Assembly (NCBI GenBank): GCA_035515795.1
Contig: DATJAY010000007.1
Location: 1 to 53,266 of the forward strand
Direction of reading: 5' to 3'
Length of the DNA stretch: 53,266 bases
Source of the DNA: Candidatus Acidiferrales bacterium
GTDB taxonomy: Bacteria; Bacteroidota; Ignavibacteria; Kryptoniales; JAKASW01
Part shown: piece after piece, positions 38,031-46,871 of the stretch
Layout: each line of letters begins with the position of its first letter
Position numbering within the stretch: position 1 is the first letter of the stretch
Notes under the pieces: model-generated
The model's database searches: none
Told to the model about the DNA's origin: nothing
The model's input: the letters and a program-made list of their open reading frames with translations, nothing else
Made by a program: the position numbers and the translations under genes

Positions 38031-40259
38031 CTACTCTCTTCCTGAAATTCTTTTTTCAAATATCTCCTTGAGTTGTTTGTACTGCGGGTCGTTTACTCCT
38101 TGAAGCTTGGCAAAATCATTCATTGCCGACTTTGCCTTGGTCATGTCTCGTTTTATCATATATAGTACGCACAATCTATAAACCAGCGATGGATCGTTTT
38201 CAAGTTCCGCGCGCGCTTTTTCCAGGTATGGCAGCGCTTCGATATTCTTCTGTGCAAAAAGTATTTTCCCGATGAGTAGATCGGTGTATGGAACCTCCCG
38301 GATGTTATTGGCATCCTTCAAAACATCCAATGCCTCGGAAACCTGACCGACCTTCAACATCGCTTCAGCTTTGTCTATGTAGGGCTTTATTTTTGCCGGC
38401 ATCAAAATCATCATGTTCCCTGCTTCGTCAGACCCGGTGAATGTCGGATCCATGTTTCTAATTACGGCAAGTGTATTCCCTGCGTCCAAAGCAAGGCCGG
38501 AGTCTTTCTGGACTCTGTATTTCAGTATCTGGACCTGCAACGCAGTGCTGCGATTCAAACTTGCACTCTCCAATTTTTCTATGCACAAAAGTGCATCCTT
38601 ATAATGTTTTTGCGATGAATAGATAGAAGCAAGAGTGAACTGCGCATAAGAGCTTGTGTCTGAACCGGGCGATTCTTTCAAGTACCGTATCGCATTTGTA
38701 AAATCGCTTGCCTTGACCGCCAAACTAGACGCATAGTAATATGACGAAACGTCCAGGGGCGCGGTATAAGCTATTGCGAAGTATTCCTTGGAAGCACGTT
38801 CCGGATCTCCGATCGACTCGTAGTAGGCAGCCAATTTCTTATGGGCCGTGATAGAGTTTATGTTAGCATACTGTATAGTCATGAACGCTAAGGAATCAAT
38901 AATGCCATGAGGGATGTAAGTATTGCGGAAATTGTTTGCCGTGGACTCAGGCTGAAACGGCCATCCCGCTTTCAAATGTTCTATCCGCAGATGGGCAATC
39001 AAACTGTCAAGCTCGGTGTAACCCCAGTCGGCCCTGTCACATGTGGAGCAGTTGATTTTCGATGTATCCCATCTCTCTTCGATCATTCCATGCAGCCTGA
39101 GCGCGTCGAGAAAGCCGTCCGCCATCAGGAACTGTCCATCGATGTTCGGGTGAAGATGGTCGGTCATCAAATTATCTCCAACGATACCGTTCAGAGAATG
39201 CTCTTCGAAGAGAAGTTTCAGCGAGACACTATAGGCACCAAGCGAATCAGCAAGATGAGCAATGATCTCATTGAAGTCTTCCGGTGCCCTAAACCTGATT
39301 ACGTCCAGATCCTTCGCGCGGATATATTCATCTTTGGCCTTGTCTGAAAAGCCGTCTTCTTCAAGCCTTCGTGCATTCTGGTACACCGAGTCTGCCGGGG
39401 GATAGATTCCATAACGCACCGAGCGAAAAGGAGCCAAGTCCCTGACGTTGCTGACAAGATCGCTGATGATCACCGGCACGCCGGCATCTTTGAATTTCCA
39501 GAGGAGTGCACCCATGTTGTCCGAGAACTGTTTTAACCCTTCCGAATACATCTTTGAAGCATAAGGGACGAGGTCCTTGCCGACCATCTTCTCCATCAAA
39601 GTCCCCTTTGACTCGTCGTTACTCTGCGGGTGCATCATCTTAACAAAGTCGACAATGCCCGACTCGATTAGTTGATACGTTCTCAGATGGACGAGCCTAA
39701 GCCGGAGCTTCTTCGTCCAGACGGGGATCGACCCGTTCTCCATCGATGCGACGCCAAGTGCACCATAGTATTCGTTGTGTCCCGTGTAAATCAGGATGGC
39801 ATCTGGTTTCTGTTGCAGGATTTCGTCTGTAAAATCCAGCAAAGCGTAGCTATTTATCGCCGTCATGCCGAGATTAACGACCTCGATGGTACGATCAGGA
39901 AAGGTATCTTGAAGCCACTTCCTTAGGATCGTCGTGAAAGCAAGATTGGCATCGTAAGGAAAACCTTGCACCGAAGATTCTCCCAGCACGAAGATTCTAT
40001 ATTCGTCTTCCGGCTTCTCTCTCAGGAAATACTGAGACAGCGGAGTCGGAATCGGCTTTTCAAGCTTACTGAAAAATCTCTCACCAACGTGACGATTGAT
40101 TTCGTAATACCTTGGATCCGGGCTGGAGACGAAAAGACTCAGGTCCTCGCCGTAAGAAAATATCCTCAACGAGAATTCGAGGAGTGCGAGCAAGAAGAAT
40201 GGGAAAGCAACCACTATAAAGTTGAAAAGTATTTTCTTTTTATCTTTCAATTCAAGCAT
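38031..40259 (-). CDS. Membrane-anchored SGNH hydrolase fused to TPR repeats
   Basis: A 742-residue protein with one N-terminal membrane span (about residues 10-33). An SGNH/GDSL-like domain follows: block I LGESSVQG with Ser95, block III TGHNEYYGA near 160, and a DHLHPN block near residue 365 supplying Asp and His. From about residue 455 to the end there are tetratricopeptide-like helical repeats. SGNH domains act as esterases or acyltransferases on glycans or lipids; a TPR tail suggests protein partners. The substrate is unknown. It lies downstream of GH3, separated from it by the GH3 terminator. Confidence 0.75.
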   Translation of the reverse strand: MLELKDKKKILFNFIVVAFPFFLLALLEFSLRIFSYGEDLSLFVSSPDPRYYEINRHVGERFFSKLEKPIPTPLSQYFLREKPEDEYRIFVLGESSVQGFPYDANLAFTTILRKWLQDTFPDRTIEVVNLGMTAINSYALLDFTDEILQQKPDAILIYTGHNEYYGALGVASMENGSIPVWTKKLRLRLVHLRTYQLIESGIVDFVKMMHPQSNDESKGTLMEKMVGKDLVPYASKMYSEGLKQFSDNMGALLWKFKDAGVPVIISDLVSNVRDLAPFRSVRYGIYPPADSVYQNARRLEEDGFSDKAKDEYIRAKDLDVIRFRAPEDFNEIIAHLADSLGAYSVSLKLLFEEHSLNGIVGDNLMTDHLHPNIDGQFLMADGFLDALRLHGMIEERWDTSKINCSTCDRADWGYTELDSLIAHLRIEHLKAGWPFQPESTANNFRNTYIPHGIIDSLAFMTIQYANINSITAHKKLAAYYESIGDPERASKEYFAIAYTAPLDVSSYYYASSLAVKASDFTNAIRYLKESPGSDTSSYAQFTLASIYSSQKHYKDALLCIEKLESASLNRSTALQVQILKYRVQKDSGLALDAGNTLAVIRNMDPTFTGSDEAGNMMILMPAKIKPYIDKAEAMLKVGQVSEALDVLKDANNIREVPYTDLLIGKILFAQKNIEALPYLEKARAELENDPSLVYRLCVLYMIKRDMTKAKSAMNDFAKLQGVNDPQYKQLKEIFEKRISGRE

Positions 40260-40353
40260 AAGACTCTTGGATATCAGGCTTTTTGTTCATCAAAGTTGGC
40301 GCGGATGACCCACAAATTTAACCATTTTCTCCACATCGTGAAATGAAAACCAT

Positions 40354-40390
40354 AAAAAAAGTCCCGATTCGCATGAAGCAAATCGGGACT
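40354..40390 (-). terminator. Intrinsic terminator after the GH3 gene
   Basis: On the minus strand a perfect 10-bp stem (AGTCCCGATT / AATCGGGACT, loop 11 bases) runs straight into a T-run of seven. It lies 18 bases past the GH3 stop codon. Its core is the same CCCGA palindrome seen at three other places in the window. Confidence 0.88.
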
Positions 40391-40407
40391 TCATAGAGAC
40401 CTTTCGT

Positions 40408-42888
40408 TTACTTCGTCAGCAGCATCTTTCTCACCTGACTTATGCCCGGTGCTATGAGGCGGTAGAAATACACACCACTTGAAAAGCGTGACCCATCAAG
40501 CCTAACTTCATAAGCCCCGGGCCGCTCGGTCTCATTTACCAAAGTCACTACTTCTCTGCCGAGCACATCATAGACTTTCAAACTCACGTGGCCGGTCGAT
40601 GAAAGCTGATAATTGATTACCGTCGACGGATTAAATGGATTGGGATAATTCTGCTCCAGCCTATCGGTTAGCGGGATTCGATCATCACCACCGTTACGAA
40701 CGGCAGAACTTATGCTCGACCAGTTGTAAACATCAAAATTCGTGAACGATTGGAGGGTTCCGCCGTCTGCGGACTCGATAGTACCCCCGCTATATGAAAT
40801 CGAAACGGTGTCACGTGTCGCGAACGAAGCCTCGTCGAAAACGAGCATGATTGTCGTGCTGTCATGGGCCTTCAGCGAGGCGGTTAGCGAAGATGACATT
40901 GTATGTCTATTGCGGACAACGATGAATTCGTAGGATTCGGAGGATGGATCTTTCATCGGTTTATTGAATGTCAATTCCATGTTCGCACCATCGGAAGTGA
41001 CTATCGAAGATAGACAGGCAGGCGGAGATCCGGAAGGAGCGTCAGCAAATGATTTGATGCCGAACCCATAAGAGTATAGTGGAGAATAGCTGCTGTCGCC
41101 GAAGTTCATCGGAATCTGTGAATTGCTCTTCGGCCACGTTCTCGACAGTACCCCGATCGGCTGAAAATCGCCAAATAGGATATCGGAGACTCCATCACCC
41201 TCCGTTCCTGGAAGCCACACTGCAAAGATGGCGTCACAGTAGTGAAGAACCGGCGCAAGGATCAGTGGTCTGCCTGAGACGAGAATCAGAACCACAGGGG
41301 CACCATAGCCTTTCATCTTTTTGATCAATGTCACCTGGTCAGATGGAAGGTTTAAGTCCTGTCTGTCTCCGTAAGTCTCCGCGTAAGGCGTTTCACCGAC
41401 TACAACTACGGAATAATCGGCGGATGTGTCTGCAAAATTGCCAGTTTTAGAGAAGACTATCGAATCGCCCGGTGCCGCCGCTTGCATTCCCTGCAGGATT
41501 GTCGTTCCGACCGTAATGTTGCCACTTGCGCCTTGCCAAGACATCGTCCACCCTCCGCATTGATATCCGAGATCATTGGCACTGGCACCGGCTACCAAAA
41601 TCCTTTTGCCTGTCTTTAGGAATGGAAGAATTCCATCTTTCTTCTTTAGAAGCACAACGGACTCCCGGACACCTTGGCGGGCAATGGCACGATGCGCTGA
41701 TGAGCCTACTGACGAGATCAAAGTCTTGTCCGCATAGGGATGTTCAAAAAGACCAAGCCGGAATTTTTGCGACAAAATTCTTTTCACGGCATCGTCAATC
41801 CGTTCAATTGGTATAACACCCTTGTTAATCAAACTTTTGATGGTATCAATATAAGTACGATGATTAAATCCAATGAAAACTGACATCATTGCCATGTCTT
41901 CGCCCGCGTTGATGGAATGCGCGATGGCAGCTCCGTATAATATCTGGCTGGGATAAGGGACAGTGGGATCACCCGCATACAGGAAGCTGTTGAAGTCTGA
42001 GACCGTAAGGCCATTGAAACCAAGTTCAATTTTCAAGAGCGAGTCTTCCAGGAAAGGATAACCGTTGATATGGATCCCGTTCCATTGATTCTGAGCTATC
42101 ATGATAGAGCCGACTTTTTGATTTATGGCAGACAGGTATCCCGGCAAATGAATTTCGCGCAACGTTTGGTCATCACATAGGGTATTTCCGTTCGTCACTC
42201 CGCCTGTAGTTCCTCCGTCGCCGATAAAATGTTTGGCGCATGCAAGCACGTCCACATACTTAGCAGACGTATCGCCTTGAAAACCGCGCACTGCTGCCGC
42301 GGCCATTCCTTTTACTAAGTCTGGATCTTCTCCGAACGACTCGTATGTACGGCCCCATCTTGCGTCCCTCGCCACTGCAACTACGGGTGCAAAGGTCCAA
42401 TCAATTCCTGTGGCTTTCATCTCTGCTGCCGTGGTCTGTTCTTCCTGAGCGACCAGGTCGGTATCTCTTGTGCATCCCATTCCGATGTTGTGTGGGAACA
42501 CTGTTGCACCGTACATTGCGCCAAAACCATGAACTGCATCGATGCCGAAGAGAATTGGGATCTTCAGACGTGTCTGCAAAGCATAAGCTTGAAGCGAATC
42601 ATGAAGATCAGCCCAGGCCTGCGGTGTTTTATCGGCCGGTCCGGTATCTGCGGTGGCAAGAACCGCACCAATATAGCAAGATGCGATGTCGGATGGTGTA
42701 GCTATGTCCGAGTAATTCATGAGCACCATCTGACCTACTTTTTCATCCAATGTCATCCTACCGATCAAATCATCAACTCTCTGCTGAATCGTCAGCGTCG
42801 TATCCTGATAGGGAAGAGTTTGAGAAAAAGTTTCAGTGGCACATGCAAGTACAAAATGGGCAACGAATAATGTAGTGGTCTTTCTCAT
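40408..42888 (-). CDS. T9SS-exported GH3 beta-glucosidase / exo-beta-glucanase
   Basis: An 826-residue secreted enzyme. Signal peptide about residues 1-23; GH3 N-domain with KHFIGDGGTTGG (about 219-230) and the nucleophile Asp298 in GLTVSDFNSF (most relatives have SDW); GH3 C-domain from about 390; then a T9SS type A sorting domain at about 750-826, with NYPNPFNPSTVINYQL, VYDVLGREV and a final lysine. The sequence is nearest to exo-1,3/1,4-beta-glucosidases. It would act at the cell surface to release glucose from beta-glucan or glucomannan ends. It has its own terminator. Confidence 0.92.
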   Translation of the reverse strand: MRKTTTLFVAHFVLACATETFSQTLPYQDTTLTIQQRVDDLIGRMTLDEKVGQMVLMNYSDIATPSDIASCYIGAVLATADTGPADKTPQAWADLHDSLQAYALQTRLKIPILFGIDAVHGFGAMYGATVFPHNIGMGCTRDTDLVAQEEQTTAAEMKATGIDWTFAPVVAVARDARWGRTYESFGEDPDLVKGMAAAAVRGFQGDTSAKYVDVLACAKHFIGDGGTTGGVTNGNTLCDDQTLREIHLPGYLSAINQKVGSIMIAQNQWNGIHINGYPFLEDSLLKIELGFNGLTVSDFNSFLYAGDPTVPYPSQILYGAAIAHSINAGEDMAMMSVFIGFNHRTYIDTIKSLINKGVIPIERIDDAVKRILSQKFRLGLFEHPYADKTLISSVGSSAHRAIARQGVRESVVLLKKKDGILPFLKTGKRILVAGASANDLGYQCGGWTMSWQGASGNITVGTTILQGMQAAAPGDSIVFSKTGNFADTSADYSVVVVGETPYAETYGDRQDLNLPSDQVTLIKKMKGYGAPVVLILVSGRPLILAPVLHYCDAIFAVWLPGTEGDGVSDILFGDFQPIGVLSRTWPKSNSQIPMNFGDSSYSPLYSYGFGIKSFADAPSGSPPACLSSIVTSDGANMELTFNKPMKDPSSESYEFIVVRNRHTMSSSLTASLKAHDSTTIMLVFDEASFATRDTVSISYSGGTIESADGGTLQSFTNFDVYNWSSISSAVRNGGDDRIPLTDRLEQNYPNPFNPSTVINYQLSSTGHVSLKVYDVLGREVVTLVNETERPGAYEVRLDGSRFSSGVYFYRLIAPGISQVRKMLLTK

Positions 42889-43286
42889 TGTGGGGCTTCC
42901 TCCGTTTCAACTGACGGGAATGGCGTTATTCAGAAAGGGACATCTTCGTTGCAGAAGCACCATTCCCTTGTTCTAAGTTATACGACCTTCCTGTTTTAAC
43001 TTCGAGTTTTCCTCACCTCTAGACTTCGTTTACTGCTTCAGAATTGCTCCGCAAAGAACAGCGGATATTTTTTTCCGATGCAAATCATTCTCCCAGCGGA
43101 CACTTTCCAGATTCAACTTCACCACAGCTACAGGAAAATCAACCTCTCATAAACCCTATCCATGACCATTTCCCCCTTACCGTCCGCCGGAGACCTGAGC
43201 TTGAAATCGCCGGTGTTCGATTAGCTAAGGGAACCAACAAAACAAAAAGAGTTTGACGCCCGACTCAATGCGCGATCCTTCCAAAT
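42889..43286. other. 398-base gene-free region upstream of GH3
   Basis: No convincing gene; the only frame of any length (70 codons, plus strand) has no family features or ribosome binding site. An 8-bp inverted repeat, GGGAATGG (42916-42923) with CCATTCCC (42960-42967), lies in what would be the GH3 5' leader, and a TATAAC box follows on the minus strand without a good -35. No terminator was seen for the propeller lipoprotein gene whose end borders this gap. Confidence 0.4.
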
Positions 43287-44894
43287 CTACCTTGGAGACT
43301 TTTGATAAATGTCCGGCTCTTCCTTTCTGGGCGGCGCAATGTGAAAGAACGGATTTTCCTTTACCTTTGGATCCAGTTTTGCAGCATAAACTTTTTTGTC
43401 CATAGCGACTTTAGCCCATTCTCTGGGATCGACATCGATATGCCCTGCAACCATCTCAGGCACATTATAAGTTTTCAAAAATGTCCCGTAGAAATTTGGA
43501 TCCTCTTGCGGCAGTATGAAAGGCTTTGATGAAACACCGTTACTGTCTAAATGACTGAAGTATGGTCTCGCTAGCAATTCATTATCTCGCTTCGAGCTGA
43601 ACACAAACCACCTTCCGTTCCTCGACCATGAGTGGAAGCTATCCGTCTCGTCGCTGTTGCATTCCAATCGCTTGCATTGTTTTGTCTCGAGGTTGAAGAG
43701 ATATAAATCCGCACTCTTGAGATAAATCGGAAAGTTGCTGTATTCCGATCCGGTGAAGAGCACGAACCTGCCGTCGGGAGAAACTCTCGGCTCTGTTATG
43801 CTTCCTCCAAAGTCTTCCGCCGACAGAACTGTTTCCAACTTTCCCCACGTGTTGGTCTGCGCATCATATGGAATTCTCATCAGATCGTATCGAATCCTTC
43901 TCCACGCAAGTCCTCTCCTGCCATTCTGAGTCATCCAAAATGTGTCGAGCTTACTCGTCGAACAAAAATACAGATACTTGCCGTCGGGCGACCAGCAAGG
44001 AAAAGTCTCCATACGGTCAGGATTGGCGAGATCAGGACAGGTAGTGATCATGTTCTGGTCGATCAGGTACAATACGATATCGGATGCCGCATCCAATACG
44101 TCGCGGCATTCGCTTTCCGCATGAAAGAACATGGAAAGCTTGTTCACTGAAAATGCGATGATATTCCCGTTGGGATGCCATGATGGATAGGCGCCGGCCC
44201 TGTTGAAAGAAGTTGCCGTATTTACTTTGCGGATATCGTTTCCTCTTCGGATCAATGTTCCGGATCCCTGACCCCCACGAATATGCATCATCATATACTG
44301 TGGATCGCCGCTTTTGAAATTATGGCAGTTCATGCAGCTGCCATCGGTCAGTTTGTTTGTAAGGATGGGAGTTTCTTCGAATGTCTCTATGTTGCGCTGG
44401 TACAATCCCACATTTCTCCAGAGATGGATGGCGGGGTTAATCAGGCGGTATGCTAAATACGGATCGATTGGATCATTTGAAATTGTATCGACGATCGGAC
44501 GATAGGCGTACCATCTTTCGTCCTTTTTGGCGTGCACTTTCATAACCAGGAGTTTGCCGGCATTCTGGCTCAAAAGCCGCTTCCACTCTTTCATCGGAAT
44601 GAAAAACGATCCGTCCGATGCACTGAGCTCAATCGGATCACCGACAGCGGAGGATATTTGCAGAGTGGCTTCATCGACTTCCTCAATAAGACGGAAATTC
44701 AATGGAGCTATGTTTGGCGGAATAACGATGCCCGCGTAATCAGGATCAATGTGTGGTACCCTGTTGATCGGTGCGCCGATCTGTTTGTCGGGCGACGACT
44801 TCCCGCAGCCCGACGCCATGATTAAAAGACAGCCCGCATATATGATAAGGCCGGAATGTTTCTGAATGGATGTAAACATTTTCCTGCGTCCCAT
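43287..44894 (-). CDS. TolB-like beta-propeller lipoprotein with a c-type heme site
   Basis: A 535-residue protein. A lipoprotein signal ends MASGC (Cys30). After a domain of about 150 residues comes one CMNCH heme-attachment motif (187-191), then at least four PD40/WD40-like propeller repeats with WSPDG-type turns (PSWHPNG, PCWSPDG, PRVSPDG, HSWSRNG) to the C-terminus. This would be a surface or periplasm-facing lipoprotein carrying one covalent heme next to a propeller. I recall similar unstudied proteins in Bacteroidetes, but their function is not established. The start could also be the ATG five codons on. It follows the DUF6057-like gene by 12 bases. Confidence 0.75.
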   Translation of the reverse strand: MGRRKMFTSIQKHSGLIIYAGCLLIMASGCGKSSPDKQIGAPINRVPHIDPDYAGIVIPPNIAPLNFRLIEEVDEATLQISSAVGDPIELSASDGSFFIPMKEWKRLLSQNAGKLLVMKVHAKKDERWYAYRPIVDTISNDPIDPYLAYRLINPAIHLWRNVGLYQRNIETFEETPILTNKLTDGSCMNCHNFKSGDPQYMMMHIRGGQGSGTLIRRGNDIRKVNTATSFNRAGAYPSWHPNGNIIAFSVNKLSMFFHAESECRDVLDAASDIVLYLIDQNMITTCPDLANPDRMETFPCWSPDGKYLYFCSTSKLDTFWMTQNGRRGLAWRRIRYDLMRIPYDAQTNTWGKLETVLSAEDFGGSITEPRVSPDGRFVLFTGSEYSNFPIYLKSADLYLFNLETKQCKRLECNSDETDSFHSWSRNGRWFVFSSKRDNELLARPYFSHLDSNGVSSKPFILPQEDPNFYGTFLKTYNVPEMVAGHIDVDPREWAKVAMDKKVYAAKLDPKVKENPFFHIAPPRKEEPDIYQKSPR

Positions 44895-44906
44895 TATTTT
44901 ATGATG

Positions 44907-46769
44907 TTAGTTTGTCGGAACGACCCGCAACAGGTAGAACCAATAAGTGTCGCCGTAATTCTGGCTAAGTTCTGAATAAATAGACCCAGCGTCGCCATGA
45001 TGTTGGGAAATCAAAGCATAGAGACCCTTGAATCGATCAACGGTTTCTTTCCGTATTCCAATCTTTGATGCGACACTGTCCATCGATGGATTTGTAGATA
45101 GAAATGCCACCAGGGCTTCCTCATACAGCTGCGGCATAGGCCCGTTTTCGTTCATCCTCAGCTGCAGAAAATCATTCGCGAAAAGATTGAGATTTCGAGT
45201 GAGCAGATCGTACATCAGTAAATAACGGTAAGCCATCTCGTTCCGCGGGAATTGGCCCAACATTATCCTGAGATCAATTTCGGGATGATTGTCATTTATA
45301 ATAAAATCCACCTTCGTCATGTAGGTGTGAAGTTGTTGAAGGTCAAACTCCTGTCGGAACTTAGAAGGATCCTTGATACACGCCAGGTAGTGATTTGCCC
45401 AGGAAGATGAAAACGGATTCTGTCTCAGTCGATATAAGAATTCTTGTGCAGCGGCGAAATTACCTTCGAGAATATTAGTTAATGCCAAACGCTTCAGCAC
45501 ATTTTCCGACTCTCCATAATGGGTCAACGCCTCCAATGCCCAATGCTTCGATTCGTTTATGCTCCCCAGTTCGTACATGAAATCGCTGTAGTCTAAAGGA
45601 TACTCGTAACAAATATCGTTTTTTAGAAAGAGACCCTGCGACGCGACATTCTGTCTAAGCCATGTGAACTCCTCATCCATCCTGCCGGTATGATAGTATG
45701 CCTGGACGAAGTGAAAGAGGTTCAAAAGATTCGATGTGGAGCTAGGATTGATGAAAGATAGAGTTTGGTTCCATTCACCGGCATGGGTCGTATAACGAAT
45801 TGCGAGGAATTCCTCATCGCTCTTGCTGACAACTTGCCAAAAACTCATGATCAGCACTGCTGCAGCAACTCCTATCTGGACCAGAATCATACGCAGATTT
45901 GATTTCACATTTCCCTGGCGTTCTGCTCTGTAAAAAAATATTCCTGCGGATGCTAACACAGACACGCCCAGAATTATTTCGAAATAAATCTTTCCTATAG
46001 GTGGAATGCCGAAGGTGTCGCCGACCCACAAAGGAGAGTGGCGGAGAAAGGCGTCAGAAGTTGAAATAATAAATAGATTCGACTTGGCAAGCCATGGTAC
46101 TATCAAAGCTGCCGCGATTAATGCGGCTGAAACAGATGTGCGAGATAGGAAAGAGCTGTTCCCGTTGAATACTTCGTACATAACACAAAGGACTGTGAAA
46201 ATCAGGAGTGCGTACGGCGACAGCAGATAAACGACAATGACGAATGGTACGGTTGAACTCAGTCGAACCCAGTTTCTGGCGGACTTTATGTTTCGATACA
46301 AAGCAAAAGCCGCCATCGCAATAATTAATGCGAGGCTCCCCACCAGAGAATAGTTCGAATCGGTCTGCAAAGCCGCTAGAATAATTGTCGGAATGAGCAG
46401 CGCGATCCACCATTTCCCCGCATGCAGAGTGAGGTTGAGCAGATGGTAAAAGACCAGCACAAGAATAGTCAACAAAGCTGCGCCCAGCAATTCGAATTGA
46501 AGCAACTCCGTCAGGAATGCTGCCGCATAATCCGAAATTCCGCCCGGCAATTGAAGTTGTTCAAGAAAGAAGCCCCTTTCCAGAAAAAATACAGGCTGTC
46601 TCGCGAACTGGATATATTCCGGATGAACAGCAAACCAATAATAAAAAAACAAACAAAGTGACAATCCTACCTCTATCCAGAAGCGCAGTCCGAATCGAGA
46701 TTTCAATGTGTCGGCCATGCGCTGTGAGAAAGATGCTTTTCCACCAGGTCCACTTTTAGTGTTTTCCAT
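44907..46769 (-). CDS. Polytopic membrane protein with TPR-like C-terminus (DUF6057-like)
   Basis: A 620-residue protein. About eight to ten hydrophobic spans fill residues 30-320, then a soluble, helix-rich half (about 330-620) with weak TPR-like periodicity (WALEALTHYGESENVLKRLA and similar). It resembles the uncharacterised DUF6057 family of Bacteroidetes as I remember it; I could not check this. It is only 12 bases upstream of the heme-propeller lipoprotein gene, so the two are almost certainly co-transcribed and probably act together at the envelope. No catalytic motif is visible. Confidence 0.6.
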   Translation of the reverse strand: MENTKSGPGGKASFSQRMADTLKSRFGLRFWIEVGLSLCLFFYYWFAVHPEYIQFARQPVFFLERGFFLEQLQLPGGISDYAAAFLTELLQFELLGAALLTILVLVFYHLLNLTLHAGKWWIALLIPTIILAALQTDSNYSLVGSLALIIAMAAFALYRNIKSARNWVRLSSTVPFVIVVYLLSPYALLIFTVLCVMYEVFNGNSSFLSRTSVSAALIAAALIVPWLAKSNLFIISTSDAFLRHSPLWVGDTFGIPPIGKIYFEIILGVSVLASAGIFFYRAERQGNVKSNLRMILVQIGVAAAVLIMSFWQVVSKSDEEFLAIRYTTHAGEWNQTLSFINPSSTSNLLNLFHFVQAYYHTGRMDEEFTWLRQNVASQGLFLKNDICYEYPLDYSDFMYELGSINESKHWALEALTHYGESENVLKRLALTNILEGNFAAAQEFLYRLRQNPFSSSWANHYLACIKDPSKFRQEFDLQQLHTYMTKVDFIINDNHPEIDLRIMLGQFPRNEMAYRYLLMYDLLTRNLNLFANDFLQLRMNENGPMPQLYEEALVAFLSTNPSMDSVASKIGIRKETVDRFKGLYALISQHHGDAGSIYSELSQNYGDTYWFYLLRVVPTN

Positions 46770-46871
46770 TTTTCCACTCGAAAATTTATGATCAAGAATT
46801 ATTGTTTAACATAGACTCCGTAATGGCATGCTGGATAAAAGCCATGGACATGCGCCCCGAGATGTTATAAT

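Noticed and set aside
43044-43256. Plus-strand 70-codon frame in the gap upstream of GH3
   Set aside because: No ribosome binding site, low-complexity content and wrong orientation relative to all neighbours.
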